A stretch of DNA of 64,000 nt from Clostridium sp. 12(A) (GCA_000526575.1 JAGI01000002.1:434001-498000), one strand, 5' to 3'; shown: positions 27,069 to 35,466, counted from the stretch's first letter. Notes: generated by a model not told the origin, from the sequence alone. Numbers and translations are program-made.

Positions 27069-27464
27069 GTGAACAATAATGTAGTTAGTAGACTAGATTC
27101 CTCAGGAGTGAGTAAAGCAGTAGGGAATTATACTCATATAACAAAAATTGAGCCAAATGCAACATTTTACACTTTTTCCGGACAAGTCGGAGCGGATTTA
27201 GATGGTAACTTTCCTGATGAGTTTAATCAGCAAGTAAATAATACATTTTTAAATATATCCAATTTATTAAAGAGTATAGATCTCATTCCAGATCATGTGG
27301 TCAAGGTCAATATATGGTCAACTGAAGCAATAGACTGGAATTATTTTTATAAGGTTTATGATGATTTTTTTGGTACGCCTTATCCTTCTATGACTGTTGC
27401 TTATGTTAATGCCTTAGGATTAGAAGAGATAAAATTAGAAATTGAAATATGGGCAGCAAAATAA
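27069..27464 (+). CDS. Rid family (YjgF/UK114-like) protein lacking the catalytic Arg
   Basis: A 131-residue small trimer-forming protein of the Rid superfamily. RidA members deaminate reactive enamines/imines. The fold is recognisable from FYTFSGQVGADLDG, HVVKVNIWST, and the C-terminal KLEIEIWAA with the conserved Glu. The usual PARS motif is PYPS here, so the substrate-binding Arg is replaced (Ser 107). A RidA-type deaminase is therefore unlikely; other Rid subfamilies without this Arg have unknown roles. Starts with GTG after AGAAAGGA. Confidence 0.82.
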   Translation: MNNNVVSRLDSSGVSKAVGNYTHITKIEPNATFYTFSGQVGADLDGNFPDEFNQQVNNTFLNISNLLKSIDLIPDHVVKVNIWSTEAIDWNYFYKVYDDFFGTPYPSMTVAYVNALGLEEIKLEIEIWAAK

Positions 27465-27512
27465 TTTGGTTTCTTATTCCTGATTAAATATTATAAGCAT
27501 ATACAATGCTAA

Positions 27513-27553
27513 AGAAAACACCTGTCGATTTATGGTCGATAGGTGTTTTCTTT
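27513..27553. terminator. Terminator of the Rid gene
   Basis: Arms AAAGAAAACACCTGTCGA and TCGATAGGTGTTTTCTTT are complementary except at one position, with a seven-base loop; flanking A and T runs could work on both strands. Confidence 0.85.
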
Positions 27554-27667
27554 ATAAAGTAGTAGCAATATGATAAGTAAAAAAAGATATAAATATAGTT
27601 AGAGATAATGTAACTTAGTATTGAATTTGAAAAAAATATTCGGATTATTTTTTGCTGTTTAATTAAC

Positions 27668-27696
27668 TTGTAAAATTACTCTGCCAAATCTATAAT
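27668..27696 (+). promoter_or_regulatory. Promoter of the GNAT gene
   Basis: TTGTAA (27668-27673), 17-base spacer, TATAAT (27691-27696). Confidence 0.6.
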
Positions 27697-27745
27697 AAAG
27701 ATAATAATTAGAATGGAGATGGGCGTATTGGAGGTAAAGAATCAT

Positions 27746-28273
27746 ATGAATCAATCTGAACTATTTCTGGTGTTGCCGTCCGAAGAATATAAGGATAAGA
27801 TACTGGAATTCAAAGAAGAGTTTTGTAAAAGCGGTGATACCTTATACGGCACAGAGAACTTACAGTCAATGAGTAATATTGAGGAATGGCTTTTAAAAGT
27901 ACATAATAATCAAAGGGAAGAAACAGTAGAACCAGGAAAAGCCCCTTCTTATGAGTTCATGGCTATAAGAGAGTGTGATGGAAAGTTAATTGGAATGATT
28001 AATGTTAGGTATAATCTAAAAAAAGAGATGTATCTATATTATGGAAATATCGGATATTGTGTCCGAAAATCAGAACGAAAAAAAGGTTATGCCGCTGAAA
28101 TGTTAAGGCTGGCATTGCTAGAAGCCAGAAAAATCGGATTGGACAAAGTTCTTTTAACCGTCGATAGTGATAACTTAGCCTCCATTGCAACAATGAAAAA
28201 GAATGGAGCAATATTGGAAAATGAAGTTCCTTACAATGGGAAAATCACACATCGATACTGGATTAAATGTTAA
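27746..28273 (+). CDS. GNAT family N-acetyltransferase
   Basis: A 175-residue acetyl-CoA-dependent transferase. The core GNAT signature is GNIGYCVRKSERKKGYAAEM (residues about 99-118, the acetyl-CoA pyrophosphate loop), followed by GLDKVLLTVDSDNLASI and KKNGAILENE. The start at 27746 is preceded by TTGGAGGT; an upstream in-frame ATG at 27713 lacks a ribosome site. The substrate is unknown. A serine hydrolase gene follows 20 bases later and may be co-transcribed. Confidence 0.88.
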   Translation: MNQSELFLVLPSEEYKDKILEFKEEFCKSGDTLYGTENLQSMSNIEEWLLKVHNNQREETVEPGKAPSYEFMAIRECDGKLIGMINVRYNLKKEMYLYYGNIGYCVRKSERKKGYAAEMLRLALLEARKIGLDKVLLTVDSDNLASIATMKKNGAILENEVPYNGKITHRYWIKC

Positions 28274-28293
28274 TTTTCTAAAATGGAGAGTCT

Positions 28294-29748
28294 ATGAAAA
28301 AAATTATTATTCTTATAATGACAGCACTTATTCTTATCTCTAAATTCCCAATGACAAGTTACGCATTGTCGGACTCTGAATCGGATTCCATACAAACATT
28401 GCTTAATGATGCCTGTCGTATATCCGGAGTTCCGGGAATGTCAATGACAATACTGGAAAATGATGAGGTATTCTATTTTTCATCCGGGTACGCGGACCGT
28501 GAAAAGAGATTGTTTGCCAGTGAAAATACTCTCTATGAGCTTGCTTCGGTCAGTAAAGCCTTTACTGGTATGGGGATTTTACTGATGGAAGAAAAAGGGA
28601 TGCTGTCAATGAGCGATTCCATTCAGAAGTATTTACCTTGGTTTACGTTAAAGTATCAGGGGAAGCCCATTGATATGCAAAATATTACACTCAATGACTT
28701 TCTGCACCATACCAGCGGTTTAACGAATAGCGGTCACAGTCAATACATTCCACAAGGGAACACGCCGGATATGCTGCGTAAGACAGTGGAAATGCTTTCA
28801 GGAGCTGAGTTGTCATTTTCTCCTGGCGAGCAGTGTCGATATGGAACTGTTAATTATGACGTGTTGGGACTGGTTATGGAAACCGTTTCGGGTCAGAGCT
28901 ACGAAGATTACATGAAAGAACAAGTGCTTCAACCATTAGGTTTACATCAAACATATGTTTATAAGACAGAGGCCGAAGCCACCGGAGAATTGGCACAGGG
29001 CTACCGTTCGTCATTCTTCATTACAGTTCCATACGATGCGCCGGATTTTGCAGGAAATAAGCCAGCGGGTTATATCATTTCCTGCACCAAAGATATGGCA
29101 CGCTGGATGAACATACAGATGGGAGCGGTGGAGGATATACCTGAAGTATTTCATAAGGTAATCAAAAAATCCCATCAAGGAAATCTGTCAGTCACGGATG
29201 ATAACGGTATGTTTTATGGGGCGGGCTGGTATGTAAATTCCGACCAATCTTATTTGGAGCACCCGGGAGGCAACCCCAATTTCTCCACGAAAGTGTTACT
29301 CTTGCCAAAGAAAAACATCGCCGTATGCCTGTTGACCAATGGTGTAAATACGAACACCAATCTTGTGATGCAAGTAGAAGAAATATTAGAGGGGAAACAG
29401 TCTCAAACCTATAAAATCAGCAGCTCGCAGTTACTTGATATCGCTTTGTCATCAGCCACAATTATATGCTGTCTGTTTGCCGGCCTGTTCTTCTTTTTAG
29501 GATTGTATAGAAAGAATAAGTACTATCATCAGAAAATGACCCAAAATGGCATAATAACAACCGCCAGTTGTCTGGTAGTTACAGTATTGATTTGGGTTAT
29601 TCCTCTGCTAATCGGAAATAGGTGGTCGATGATACTTGTCTGGCAGACATATAGTATTCTTACAGCGATTCTATCACTGGCATTGTTAACCACATGTATT
29701 ACATGGTTTTTATACATTGCTAACACTACCTGTACACAAGACGATTAA
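28294..29748 (+). CDS. Beta-lactamase-family serine hydrolase with C-terminal membrane segments
   Basis: A 484-residue exported protein: signal peptide (about residues 1-25, ending TSYA), then a class C beta-lactamase/DD-peptidase-like domain at about 35-365 with SVSK (S-x-x-K nucleophile motif, about residue 87) and YGTVNYD (Y-x-N motif). Three hydrophobic segments follow at about 386-480, anchoring the C-terminus in the membrane. Likely a penicillin-binding-protein-like esterase or peptidase outside the cell; there is no evidence for resistance. Ribosome site TGGAGAG. Confidence 0.88.
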   Translation: MKKIIILIMTALILISKFPMTSYALSDSESDSIQTLLNDACRISGVPGMSMTILENDEVFYFSSGYADREKRLFASENTLYELASVSKAFTGMGILLMEEKGMLSMSDSIQKYLPWFTLKYQGKPIDMQNITLNDFLHHTSGLTNSGHSQYIPQGNTPDMLRKTVEMLSGAELSFSPGEQCRYGTVNYDVLGLVMETVSGQSYEDYMKEQVLQPLGLHQTYVYKTEAEATGELAQGYRSSFFITVPYDAPDFAGNKPAGYIISCTKDMARWMNIQMGAVEDIPEVFHKVIKKSHQGNLSVTDDNGMFYGAGWYVNSDQSYLEHPGGNPNFSTKVLLLPKKNIAVCLLTNGVNTNTNLVMQVEEILEGKQSQTYKISSSQLLDIALSSATIICCLFAGLFFFLGLYRKNKYYHQKMTQNGIITTASCLVVTVLIWVIPLLIGNRWSMILVWQTYSILTAILSLALLTTCITWFLYIANTTCTQDD

Positions 29749-29786
29749 GCGTAACCATCAACAAATAATCCTGAGGGAGGAAGCAT

Positions 29787-30308
29787 ATGGAACAAGATTC
29801 TTTTGTATCAATTATAAAAGAACAGACATACAGGGCGTTGTGGGAAGTGAAAAATGTGATTAATTGCGTTCCGGATGAATTATGGAATAAATGTTATTGT
29901 AACATGCCCTGTTGGAAGCACATATACCATATGATTTTTTCCTTAAGCCGATGGTTCATGAATCCACGGGATAAATCGTTCCGACCACCGGAGTTTCACG
30001 TAAAAGATCTTAATAATCTGGATGTTGTATCCACGACACAGCTTTCGAGATTCGATATTGATTCCTTTTATGAGGAATCAGAAGTAAGAATCCGCAAATA
30101 TTTAGATCAATTGTCAGATGACCAATTATTAGAATATCCGCCGAATTGTGAATATAATAGATTTACATTAATATTAGCGCAGCACCGTCATCTTCATACA
30201 CATATGGGAATGATAATGGGATTTGTAATAGATGATGCCAAGCTATGGCCAAGAGTACTGGGGCTGGAAACTCCTTTTCCCTCGGATTCTTATAGTAAAT
30301 ATTTTTAG
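29787..30308 (+). CDS. DinB-like family protein
   Basis: A 173-residue helical protein that appears to have the DinB/YfiT-like four-helix fold, with the characteristic His residues spread over helices: CWKHIYHMIF near residue 42 and LAQHRHLHTHMGMI near residue 131, suitable for a bound metal. DinB-type proteins are often thiol-dependent transferases or stress-linked, but this one is uncharacterised. Ribosome site GAGGGAGG. Confidence 0.7.
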   Translation: MEQDSFVSIIKEQTYRALWEVKNVINCVPDELWNKCYCNMPCWKHIYHMIFSLSRWFMNPRDKSFRPPEFHVKDLNNLDVVSTTQLSRFDIDSFYEESEVRIRKYLDQLSDDQLLEYPPNCEYNRFTLILAQHRHLHTHMGMIMGFVIDDAKLWPRVLGLETPFPSDSYSKYF

Positions 30309-30318
30309 ATATGGAAAT

Positions 30319-30346
30319 TTGACTGTCTGGGGAAATATGGTATTCT
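30319..30346 (+). promoter_or_regulatory. Promoter of the methyltransferase gene
   Basis: TTGACT (30319-30324), 16-base spacer, TATTCT (30341-30346). Confidence 0.5.
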
Positions 30347-30387
30347 AAATCAATCATAAAACAAAATGTAATAAGGGGGAAAATATA

Positions 30388-31086
30388 GTGAACAAGCAGT
30401 TAGAATTAGTGGCGGCATCTTATGATAAAGGCATTGAACTGGGGAGAAAAGGCATTGACTCTTATGAGAATTTTCCGGAATACATAACAAAAGATCCTGA
30501 ATATGAGCTGTTTCTAAAAATGAGACAAGAAGTAGGCCTCTCAGACAGCAGCCGTACGGAAATCGTTGATTTTTTATCTCCGTCCAGCAAAATGAATTTT
30601 ATTGACCTTGGCTGTTGCTTGAATTTTTTGTATGGCGGATATAAAGATTGGCCCTCCATGTATCATGGGGTAGATATAAGCAGTAAGACCATTGAATTAT
30701 TGCAAGAGCTCACTGAAAAAAAACAGTTATCAGTAGGTTCCTTTCAATGCTGCAGCATGCATCAAACTCCATTTGAAACAAGCTTTTTTGATATTGGAGC
30801 GTGTATTGGTTCCCTGGAGTACTTTGAAAAAGATTTTGTGGAGAAAGTGATTTTGGAGGCGCACAGGATTATAAAGCGTGACGGAAAGTTCGTTATTGAC
30901 GTTCCAGACTTAGGGTCTCCTGAATTCTCAATTACCAAGAAGATTGAAGCGTATTTAGGTAGAGAAGATAAGTATGATTTATCACCAGAAGAATTTGAGC
31001 AATACATCCGGGATTATTTTAAGATAGAGAAAAAAGAAAAAGTTGGCCCTATGATTCAATATTTCTTAACATGTACCAACAAATAG
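30388..31086 (+). CDS. Class I SAM-dependent methyltransferase
   Basis: A 232-residue cytoplasmic protein with a Rossmann-like methyltransferase domain. FIDLGCCLNFL (about residue 71) is the SAM-binding motif I, YHGVDISSKTIELL the acidic motif, ACIGSLEYF and HRIIKRDGKFVIDVPD later strands. The glycine-rich loop is unusual (GCCLN instead of GxGxG). Starts with GTG after ATAAGGGGG. The substrate is unknown. Confidence 0.82.
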   Translation: MNKQLELVAASYDKGIELGRKGIDSYENFPEYITKDPEYELFLKMRQEVGLSDSSRTEIVDFLSPSSKMNFIDLGCCLNFLYGGYKDWPSMYHGVDISSKTIELLQELTEKKQLSVGSFQCCSMHQTPFETSFFDIGACIGSLEYFEKDFVEKVILEAHRIIKRDGKFVIDVPDLGSPEFSITKKIEAYLGREDKYDLSPEEFEQYIRDYFKIEKKEKVGPMIQYFLTCTNK

Positions 31087-31166
31087 AAGGACGCAAAAAG
31101 ACTACCAGCTAATATGTTAGCCCATAGTTTATATTATGATACCATTCATATGTTATTTTTAGGTTG

Positions 31167-31202
31167 AGTCAGCAAGGAATATGGATATAAACCCTGCTGA
31201 CT
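31167..31202. repeat. Short inverted repeat in the gap after the methyltransferase
   Basis: AGTCAGCA (31167-31174) and TGCTGACT (31195-31202) can form a stem, without a T run on either strand. It may be a weak terminator for either flanking gene. Nothing else is recognised in 31087-31326. Confidence 0.3.
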
Positions 31203-31326
31203 TAGCTGTAATTATTAACATTGCTCTGACTATTTAATAATCAGTCTTGAAACATATTCACTTATCAATTTGGTATTTTGAACAAGATAAATAAGTTAGA
31301 TGTGATGAATTAAAATAGGTGAGAGA

Positions 31327-31527
31327 TTATGCGATGTGAACATTAACAGCCTGAAGGCCACGATTGCCCTGGGTAGTTTCAAATACAACTGACTGACCAT
31401 CTTCTAAAGACTTAAAACCTTCCATAGCGAGACCAGAGAAATGAACGAATACATCGTTTCCTTCTTCATCACAGATAAAGCCGAATCCCTTTTGTGCGTT
31501 AAACCATTTAACTGTACCTTTTTTCAT
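31327..31527 (-). CDS. Cold-shock-domain protein (CspA family)
   Basis: A 66-residue single cold-shock domain binding RNA and single-stranded DNA. RNP1 reads KGFGFI and RNP2 VFVHF; the start is [14 protein letters not shown], all typical. The ATG has an AAGGAGG ribosome site. It sits 50 bases downstream of a strong hairpin that ends in a T run. Confidence 0.96.
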   Translation of the reverse strand: MKKGTVKWFNAQKGFGFICDEEGNDVFVHFSGLAMEGFKSLEDGQSVVFETTQGNRGLQAVNVHIA

Positions 31528-31569
31528 AAAAGATACCTCCTTAAAATTATAATGTATTTCTGCGAAGAT

Positions 31570-31627
31570 AAAAAAATCGCATATACTTGTAAATCATCAA
31601 TAAATAATGACTTACAAATATATGCGA
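31570..31627 (-). terminator. Hairpin with T run upstream of csp
   Basis: On the minus strand a 16-base stem (TCGCATATA... with TTACAAGTATATGCGA, one G-U pair) and 19-base loop are followed by seven T residues. It fits an intrinsic terminator of the membrane protein gene just upstream, and could also regulate the csp leader if transcription starts above it. Confidence 0.65.
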
Positions 31628-31693
31628 AATCAAAACTTTATTTAAAATACAAATGGATTATATCATAATGCACAATAAAAGTCAATCGGTTAT

Positions 31694-32296
31694 TTATAAG
31701 AAAAACCACCAGACCGCCGAGGCCAATACAGCGCCAACAATACAACAGTTAAAATCGTTCATCGTATCCACCAGTCCGGCAGGCTGAATTGCCTTCTCTG
31801 ATAAGTGAATATTAGATACATGGTTTTTATTAATATGAAATTTCTGCCATCGTTGAGCATTTCCGTGGAGGACACAATCGCTTACGTATTCCAACACTTC
31901 CCAAAAGACGTGAAGTGTGATGGAAAAATTAAATCCAAATAGAATGACAAGTATTTTTGTTATATCAGACCCTGCTCGAATCGTGGCGATTCCAAAGCCT
32001 ACGAATGCTGCTCCGGACAAAAAATGAGTGATGCGGTCCCACCAGCTGTATCTGTCATAATAACCTAAGAAGCCGCCAAGATATAAAGTCATAAACAGGA
32101 TGACCAGATAAATAAGTATGCTGAACGAATCTATTTCCACACGTAAGATAACATGAATCAGTGCAGGCAGAAAGGTCATGGCAAACACAAGAAGAGCCGA
32201 TTTCATGAATCTGGCTTCTCGTTTTGCCCCATGATATACGGCTAAAGCAAGTAAAAAACAACGAAATATAATTTGTAAGAGATACATAATTTTCAT
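31694..32296 (-). CDS. Uncharacterised multi-pass membrane protein (DUF2238-like)
   Basis: A 200-residue hydrophobic protein with five or six membrane helices. Between them are WWDRITHFLSGAAFVGFG and, near the C-terminus, DTMNDFNCCIVGAVL: conserved-looking Asp and His residues within membranes, reminiscent of the DUF2238/YjdJ-like group. That assignment is tentative. I chose ATG 32296, which has GAGGTGATG before it. No partner gene is evident. Confidence 0.65.
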   Translation of the reverse strand: MKIMYLLQIIFRCFLLALAVYHGAKREARFMKSALLVFAMTFLPALIHVILRVEIDSFSILIYLVILFMTLYLGGFLGYYDRYSWWDRITHFLSGAAFVGFGIATIRAGSDITKILVILFGFNFSITLHVFWEVLEYVSDCVLHGNAQRWQKFHINKNHVSNIHLSEKAIQPAGLVDTMNDFNCCIVGAVLASAVWWFFL

Positions 32297-32379
32297 ATCA
32301 TCACCTCGCAATTTAAGTATGTGCGATTAAAGAGAAAGTATGTAATTGCAAGTGGAATTATATAAAATGAGTCAGATGC

Positions 32380-32408
32380 TTACGATTCTATGGTATTCAT
32401 GGTATAAT
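32380..32408 (+). promoter_or_regulatory. Promoter of the membrane protein gene at 32434
   Basis: TTACGA (32380-32385), 17-base spacer, TATAAT (32403-32408). Confidence 0.5.
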
Positions 32409-32433
32409 CTTTGATTGAAAGGAGGTTTATTCG

Positions 32434-32922
32434 TTGAACGTAAAAAATGAGTTAAAGGAACTTATTATTTTAGAAGGCTTTTCTGGAATCTCTTTTTTGA
32501 TTTTGTATGTGATCTGGATTGGAAAATTTCAACTCTCATTTTCAATGGTGGCCTTTTATCCTATTTTATGCTGCAGCATCATACTGATACAGGGAAGTAT
32601 ATTTTGGGGTATCACTCTATGGAGAATCAATGGACGAGCCCTTAATATGGAGCCGATAGCAAACATATACCGCTTATTTCGCATCATTGACGGAGGTATC
32701 TTAATCGCATACATTGTAGTCCTCATTGGTGCAGAAGTTACGGAAAAGAGGTTAATATTTGGCATAGCTGTTTACATCTTTTCCATTTTAGAATATATTA
32801 ATTATTACTACGTCAGATTGTCTTACCCCCTTTTTGAATTTATGAGGCGATTGGTGAAAGTCAATTTCAGTAAATCCAGAATCGCCAGGCTGTTAGAAAA
32901 TTCGGCTAGGCTCAGGCGTTAA
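32434..32922 (+). CDS. Uncharacterised membrane protein
   Basis: A 162-residue protein with four predicted membrane helices (about residues 15-31, 38-60, 85-103 and 107-125) and a basic cytoplasmic C-terminal tail (RRLVKVNFSKSRIARLL). Starts with TTG after an excellent GAAAGGAGG site. I recognise no family. Confidence 0.6.
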   Translation: MNVKNELKELIILEGFSGISFLILYVIWIGKFQLSFSMVAFYPILCCSIILIQGSIFWGITLWRINGRALNMEPIANIYRLFRIIDGGILIAYIVVLIGAEVTEKRLIFGIAVYIFSILEYINYYYVRLSYPLFEFMRRLVKVNFSKSRIARLLENSARLRR

Positions 32923-32993
32923 ACTACATAAGAAGATATTAGGGGATAAAACGTAGAATTTTACTTCAAAAGAGATGGCATAAGGAGGAAAAG

Positions 32994-33566
32994 GTGGCAA
33001 AATTATATTTTAAATATGGTGCAATGGGAAGTTCAAAGACGGCCAATGCGCTGATGACCAGATACAATTTCATAGAAAAGGGGAAAAAGGCATTACTGAT
33101 AAAGCCAGACATCGAAACCCGTGATGACATTAAAAAGATCAAGTCAAGAGTAGGACTTGAGGCTGAGTGCATCTTATTTTCCCAGCTTAAGGGCTTTGAA
33201 CCGGAAGTAATAAAGGGATATGATGTAATTATAGTAGATGAAGCTCAATTTCTTATGGAATCAGACATTGATTTTTTAGCATACATTGTTGACAATTATA
33301 ATATCACCGTATTTTGTTATGGGCTTAGAACTGATTTTACTTCCCATCTCTTTCCTGGATCCACTCGCCTCTTAGAGCTGGCCGATGAGGTGGAGGAATT
33401 AAAGACTGCCTGCTGGTGCGGTAATAATGCAATTATGAACGCCAGGCTTGATCAGGATGGAAACATTCTTAGAAATGGGGAACAGATACTTCTGGGGGCA
33501 AATGATAAGTATGTTTCTCTTTGCAGGAAACATTATAATGAAAATAAAATAAAAGAAGATATTTAA
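32994..33566 (+). CDS. tdk: Thymidine kinase
   Basis: Salvage enzyme phosphorylating thymidine. The 190 residues include the Walker A loop KYGAMGSSKT (residues 6-15), Walker B VIIVDEAQF, the lasso region, and zinc-binding Cys (ACWCGNNA and SLCRKHY). The usual Ser/Thr-rich P-loop of type II TKs is matched. Starts with GTG after AAGGAGG. Monocistronic, followed by a terminator. Confidence 0.93.
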   Translation: MAKLYFKYGAMGSSKTANALMTRYNFIEKGKKALLIKPDIETRDDIKKIKSRVGLEAECILFSQLKGFEPEVIKGYDVIIVDEAQFLMESDIDFLAYIVDNYNITVFCYGLRTDFTSHLFPGSTRLLELADEVEELKTACWCGNNAIMNARLDQDGNILRNGEQILLGANDKYVSLCRKHYNENKIKEDI

Positions 33567-33580
33567 AAGATAGGATGTAC

Positions 33581-33624
33581 AAAAAACCGTAAGCGGACAT
33601 ATCATAATTCGCTTGCGGTTTTTT
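33581..33624. terminator. Terminator of the thymidine kinase gene
   Basis: AAAAAACCGTAAGCG and CGCTTGCGGTTTTTT form a 15-base stem with one wobble pair, bounded by A and T runs. Confidence 0.88.
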
Positions 33625-33745
33625 ATATTGAAAGAATCTATACCCTAAGGCCTTTGTTACTATAAATTTAAAATACTTTTCACATTTTCGAAATTCCTGC
33701 ATATTCTGAATCATATGATAAAAATGCCAAAGGAATTACAAAGCA

Positions 33746-34405
33746 ATGCGAAGAGAAAAAAAGTTGCATAAATGTTCACTGGATATCATGATGTGTAGCC
33801 ATTACAGAGAATCATCAAAGGAAAGAGGGAGTATTGCAGCCCAAATGAAAGGAATCTTATATTACAACCGAACCATTAAAAAGGAGCCTGAAATCACAAA
33901 GCAAGTCTCAAAAGCAGCCAGAGAAGCTGGGATGAGCATGGCAGGGACTGAATGCAGGATCAAATCAAGAAAATCTTATCTAAAGAAAATTCGGAGAAAA
34001 AGCGGACCAAAGGCAAGCAGATATGAGGTAAAGGATATCTTAAGATATACCTATACCGCCTCCGGAGAAGAACTGGTAGAAAAAATCTCAAAAGTGATTG
34101 AGCTGTACACAGATTCAGGTTATAATACGGTTGAGATTAAAAACTACTGGCTTGACAGGCAGAATCCCTACAATGGAATCAATACCATTATGCGGTCCCC
34201 TGATGGACTGACCTTTGAACTCCAGTACCACACTCCTGAGAGTTTTGAGATAAAAAATGGGAAGATGCATGAACTATACGAAAAACAAAGGCCTATGAGA
34301 GATGTAAGCAGTAAAGAGTACATAGAATTGGGTGACAAGATGTTTGAACTCTCTGATTCTATGGAAATTCCGAAGGGCATAGAAAAGGTGAAAACTCATG
34401 AATGA
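33746..34405 (+). CDS. RelA/SpoT-like nucleotidyltransferase-fold protein, candidate toxin
   Basis: A 219-residue basic protein. Residues 71-182 follow the RelA/SpoT-type domain in order: RIKSRKSYLKKI (71-82), DILRYT (97-102), YNGIN (142-146), FELQYHTPES (157-166) and HELYEKQR (175-182). The DxLRYT/GIN/FELQFHTPES pattern is the variant I know from C-terminal toxin domains of polymorphic secreted toxins rather than from housekeeping (p)ppGpp synthetases: the DxxGxR motif is altered. It has no HD hydrolase or regulatory domain. The next ORF overlaps by 8 bases and may encode its antidote. The first 65 residues are unassigned. Enzymatic activity is inferred. Confidence 0.7.
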   Translation: MRREKKLHKCSLDIMMCSHYRESSKERGSIAAQMKGILYYNRTIKKEPEITKQVSKAAREAGMSMAGTECRIKSRKSYLKKIRRKSGPKASRYEVKDILRYTYTASGEELVEKISKVIELYTDSGYNTVEIKNYWLDRQNPYNGINTIMRSPDGLTFELQYHTPESFEIKNGKMHELYEKQRPMRDVSSKEYIELGDKMFELSDSMEIPKGIEKVKTHE

Positions 34406-34607
34406 AATCAGATTTTTGAAATTGACCGATTATGAAAACCAGGGAACTGTAATTAAGCAGGAAGGAAGGCAGTTCTTTGGTTATGAGCAAGGCTCATGGG
34501 TTAGACGCGGCCTCTCCCTTGGATACTTTTATCCGGATGCTCCGGAATTCGACTGCTATGAAGTGATTACAGAAATAGAGGCATTAAAACTATTAAAAGG
34601 GGAATAG
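34398..34607 (+). CDS. Small acidic protein, candidate immunity or antitoxin partner
   Basis: A 69-residue acidic protein (rich in Glu, Tyr and Asp) starting within the end of the RelA-like gene, an overlap of 8 bases that implies coupled translation. Features: QFFGYEQGSWVRRGLSLGYF and FYPDAPEFDCYEVITEIEALKLL. I recognise no named family. The gene ends inside a terminator stem, so it closes the operon. The arrangement of a RelA-like protein followed by a small acidic ORF is that of a toxin and its neutraliser; this is inference. Confidence 0.6.
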   Translation: MNEIRFLKLTDYENQGTVIKQEGRQFFGYEQGSWVRRGLSLGYFYPDAPEFDCYEVITEIEALKLLKGE

Positions 34608-34647
34608 TATGTTTATCTTTCAGGATGACCGTACATTCCCCTTTTAT
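34595..34647 (+). terminator. Terminator of the RelA-like pair
   Basis: AAAAGGGGAAT (34595-34605) pairs with ATTCCCCTTTT (34635-34645); it contains the stop codon of the small ORF. The rest of the gap to 34875 shows nothing convincing. Confidence 0.75.
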
Positions 34648-34875
34648 ATTTGTGATTCTATAAATATGCAGGACAAGGCATACATATCATTTGTTCTTTC
34701 AAATGTTCCAAAATCATGTCTTTATAGGAAATTCTTAAAACATCCAAATGACTTAATAACATCATACTTTAAAATTCTGGGAATGATAGATCTATGGCAA
34801 GTCAGAATGACTCTATATAGGTAATAGTGACAAAAACTGATAAAAATTTTCATTTATTTTCCAGTAAATAAACAG

Positions 34876-34940
34876 TTGCAAATAAATATAGACAGTGCTA
34901 TACTCTGATATAGTTAATTAGCTAATTATTAATCAGCTAA
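34876..34940 (+). promoter_or_regulatory. Promoter and MarR-type operator of the exporter operon
   Basis: TTGCAA (34876-34881), 17-base spacer, TATACT (34899-34904). Near the expected start of transcription lies TTAGCTAATTA-T-TAATCAGCTAA (34918-34940), an inverted repeat with 11-base arms and one mismatch, the size and form of a MarR operator. Autorepression by the first gene is likely. Confidence 0.7.
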
Positions 34941-34958
34941 CGGAAAGGGGAGGATCAA

Positions 34959-35462
34959 ATGAAACCAGTAGGCGGAACTGAGGACGAACACATCGAAAAC
35001 CCTCATTCCAAGCGGAGAAGTGTAATGCACAGCTATATGAAGATCATGAAACTGCACCGCTGCATTCTGGAGATGCGTTTAAAATATACCGGTGTATATC
35101 GCAGCCAGCATCAGATATTAATGATACTGGCAGACCATACCAATCTATCACAAAAGGAGCTGGCCGAGCGCCTGTATGTATCAACTGCCACCATAGCGGT
35201 GACAGTAAAGAAGTTGGAAAAGGGAGGATATATTACCCGGATTGTTGATCAGAATGATAATCGTATCAACAAACTTTGCCTGACAGAAGAAGGCAGGCAT
35301 ATGGTCAAGATCAGCAGAGAATTTTTTAAGAACGTAGAGTCCCAGATGTTTCATGATTTTTCAGAAGATGAATTGACTGTCATGGAACAATTTATGAATC
35401 GAATTTACAAAAATTTAACTGAAATTCCTATGGATAAGGATATGACAGAAAGAGAGGATTGA
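34959..35462 (+). CDS. MarR family transcriptional regulator
   Basis: A 167-residue winged-helix repressor. The DNA-binding part is LSQKELAERLYVSTATIAVTVKKLEKGGYITR (about residues 65-97), followed by the wing DQNDNRINKLCLTEEG. The first 20 residues are hydrophilic and probably disordered. Leads an operon with two ABC exporter genes and sits behind an inverted-repeat operator, so it probably senses a compound that the exporter removes. Ribosome site GGGGAGG. Confidence 0.92.
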   Translation: MKPVGGTEDEHIENPHSKRRSVMHSYMKIMKLHRCILEMRLKYTGVYRSQHQILMILADHTNLSQKELAERLYVSTATIAVTVKKLEKGGYITRIVDQNDNRINKLCLTEEGRHMVKISREFFKNVESQMFHDFSEDELTVMEQFMNRIYKNLTEIPMDKDMTERED

Positions 35463-35466
35463 TTGC

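Noticed and set aside
28294-29748. Antibiotic-resistance beta-lactamase
   Set aside because: It has the serine hydrolase motifs but carries three C-terminal membrane helices and belongs to the broad penicillin-binding-protein-like family; resistance cannot be inferred.
34609-34824. 71-codon open frame after the small acidic ORF
   Set aside because: Its first codons lie in the loop and right arm of the terminator at 34595-34647, the composition looks random, and no independent promoter is seen.
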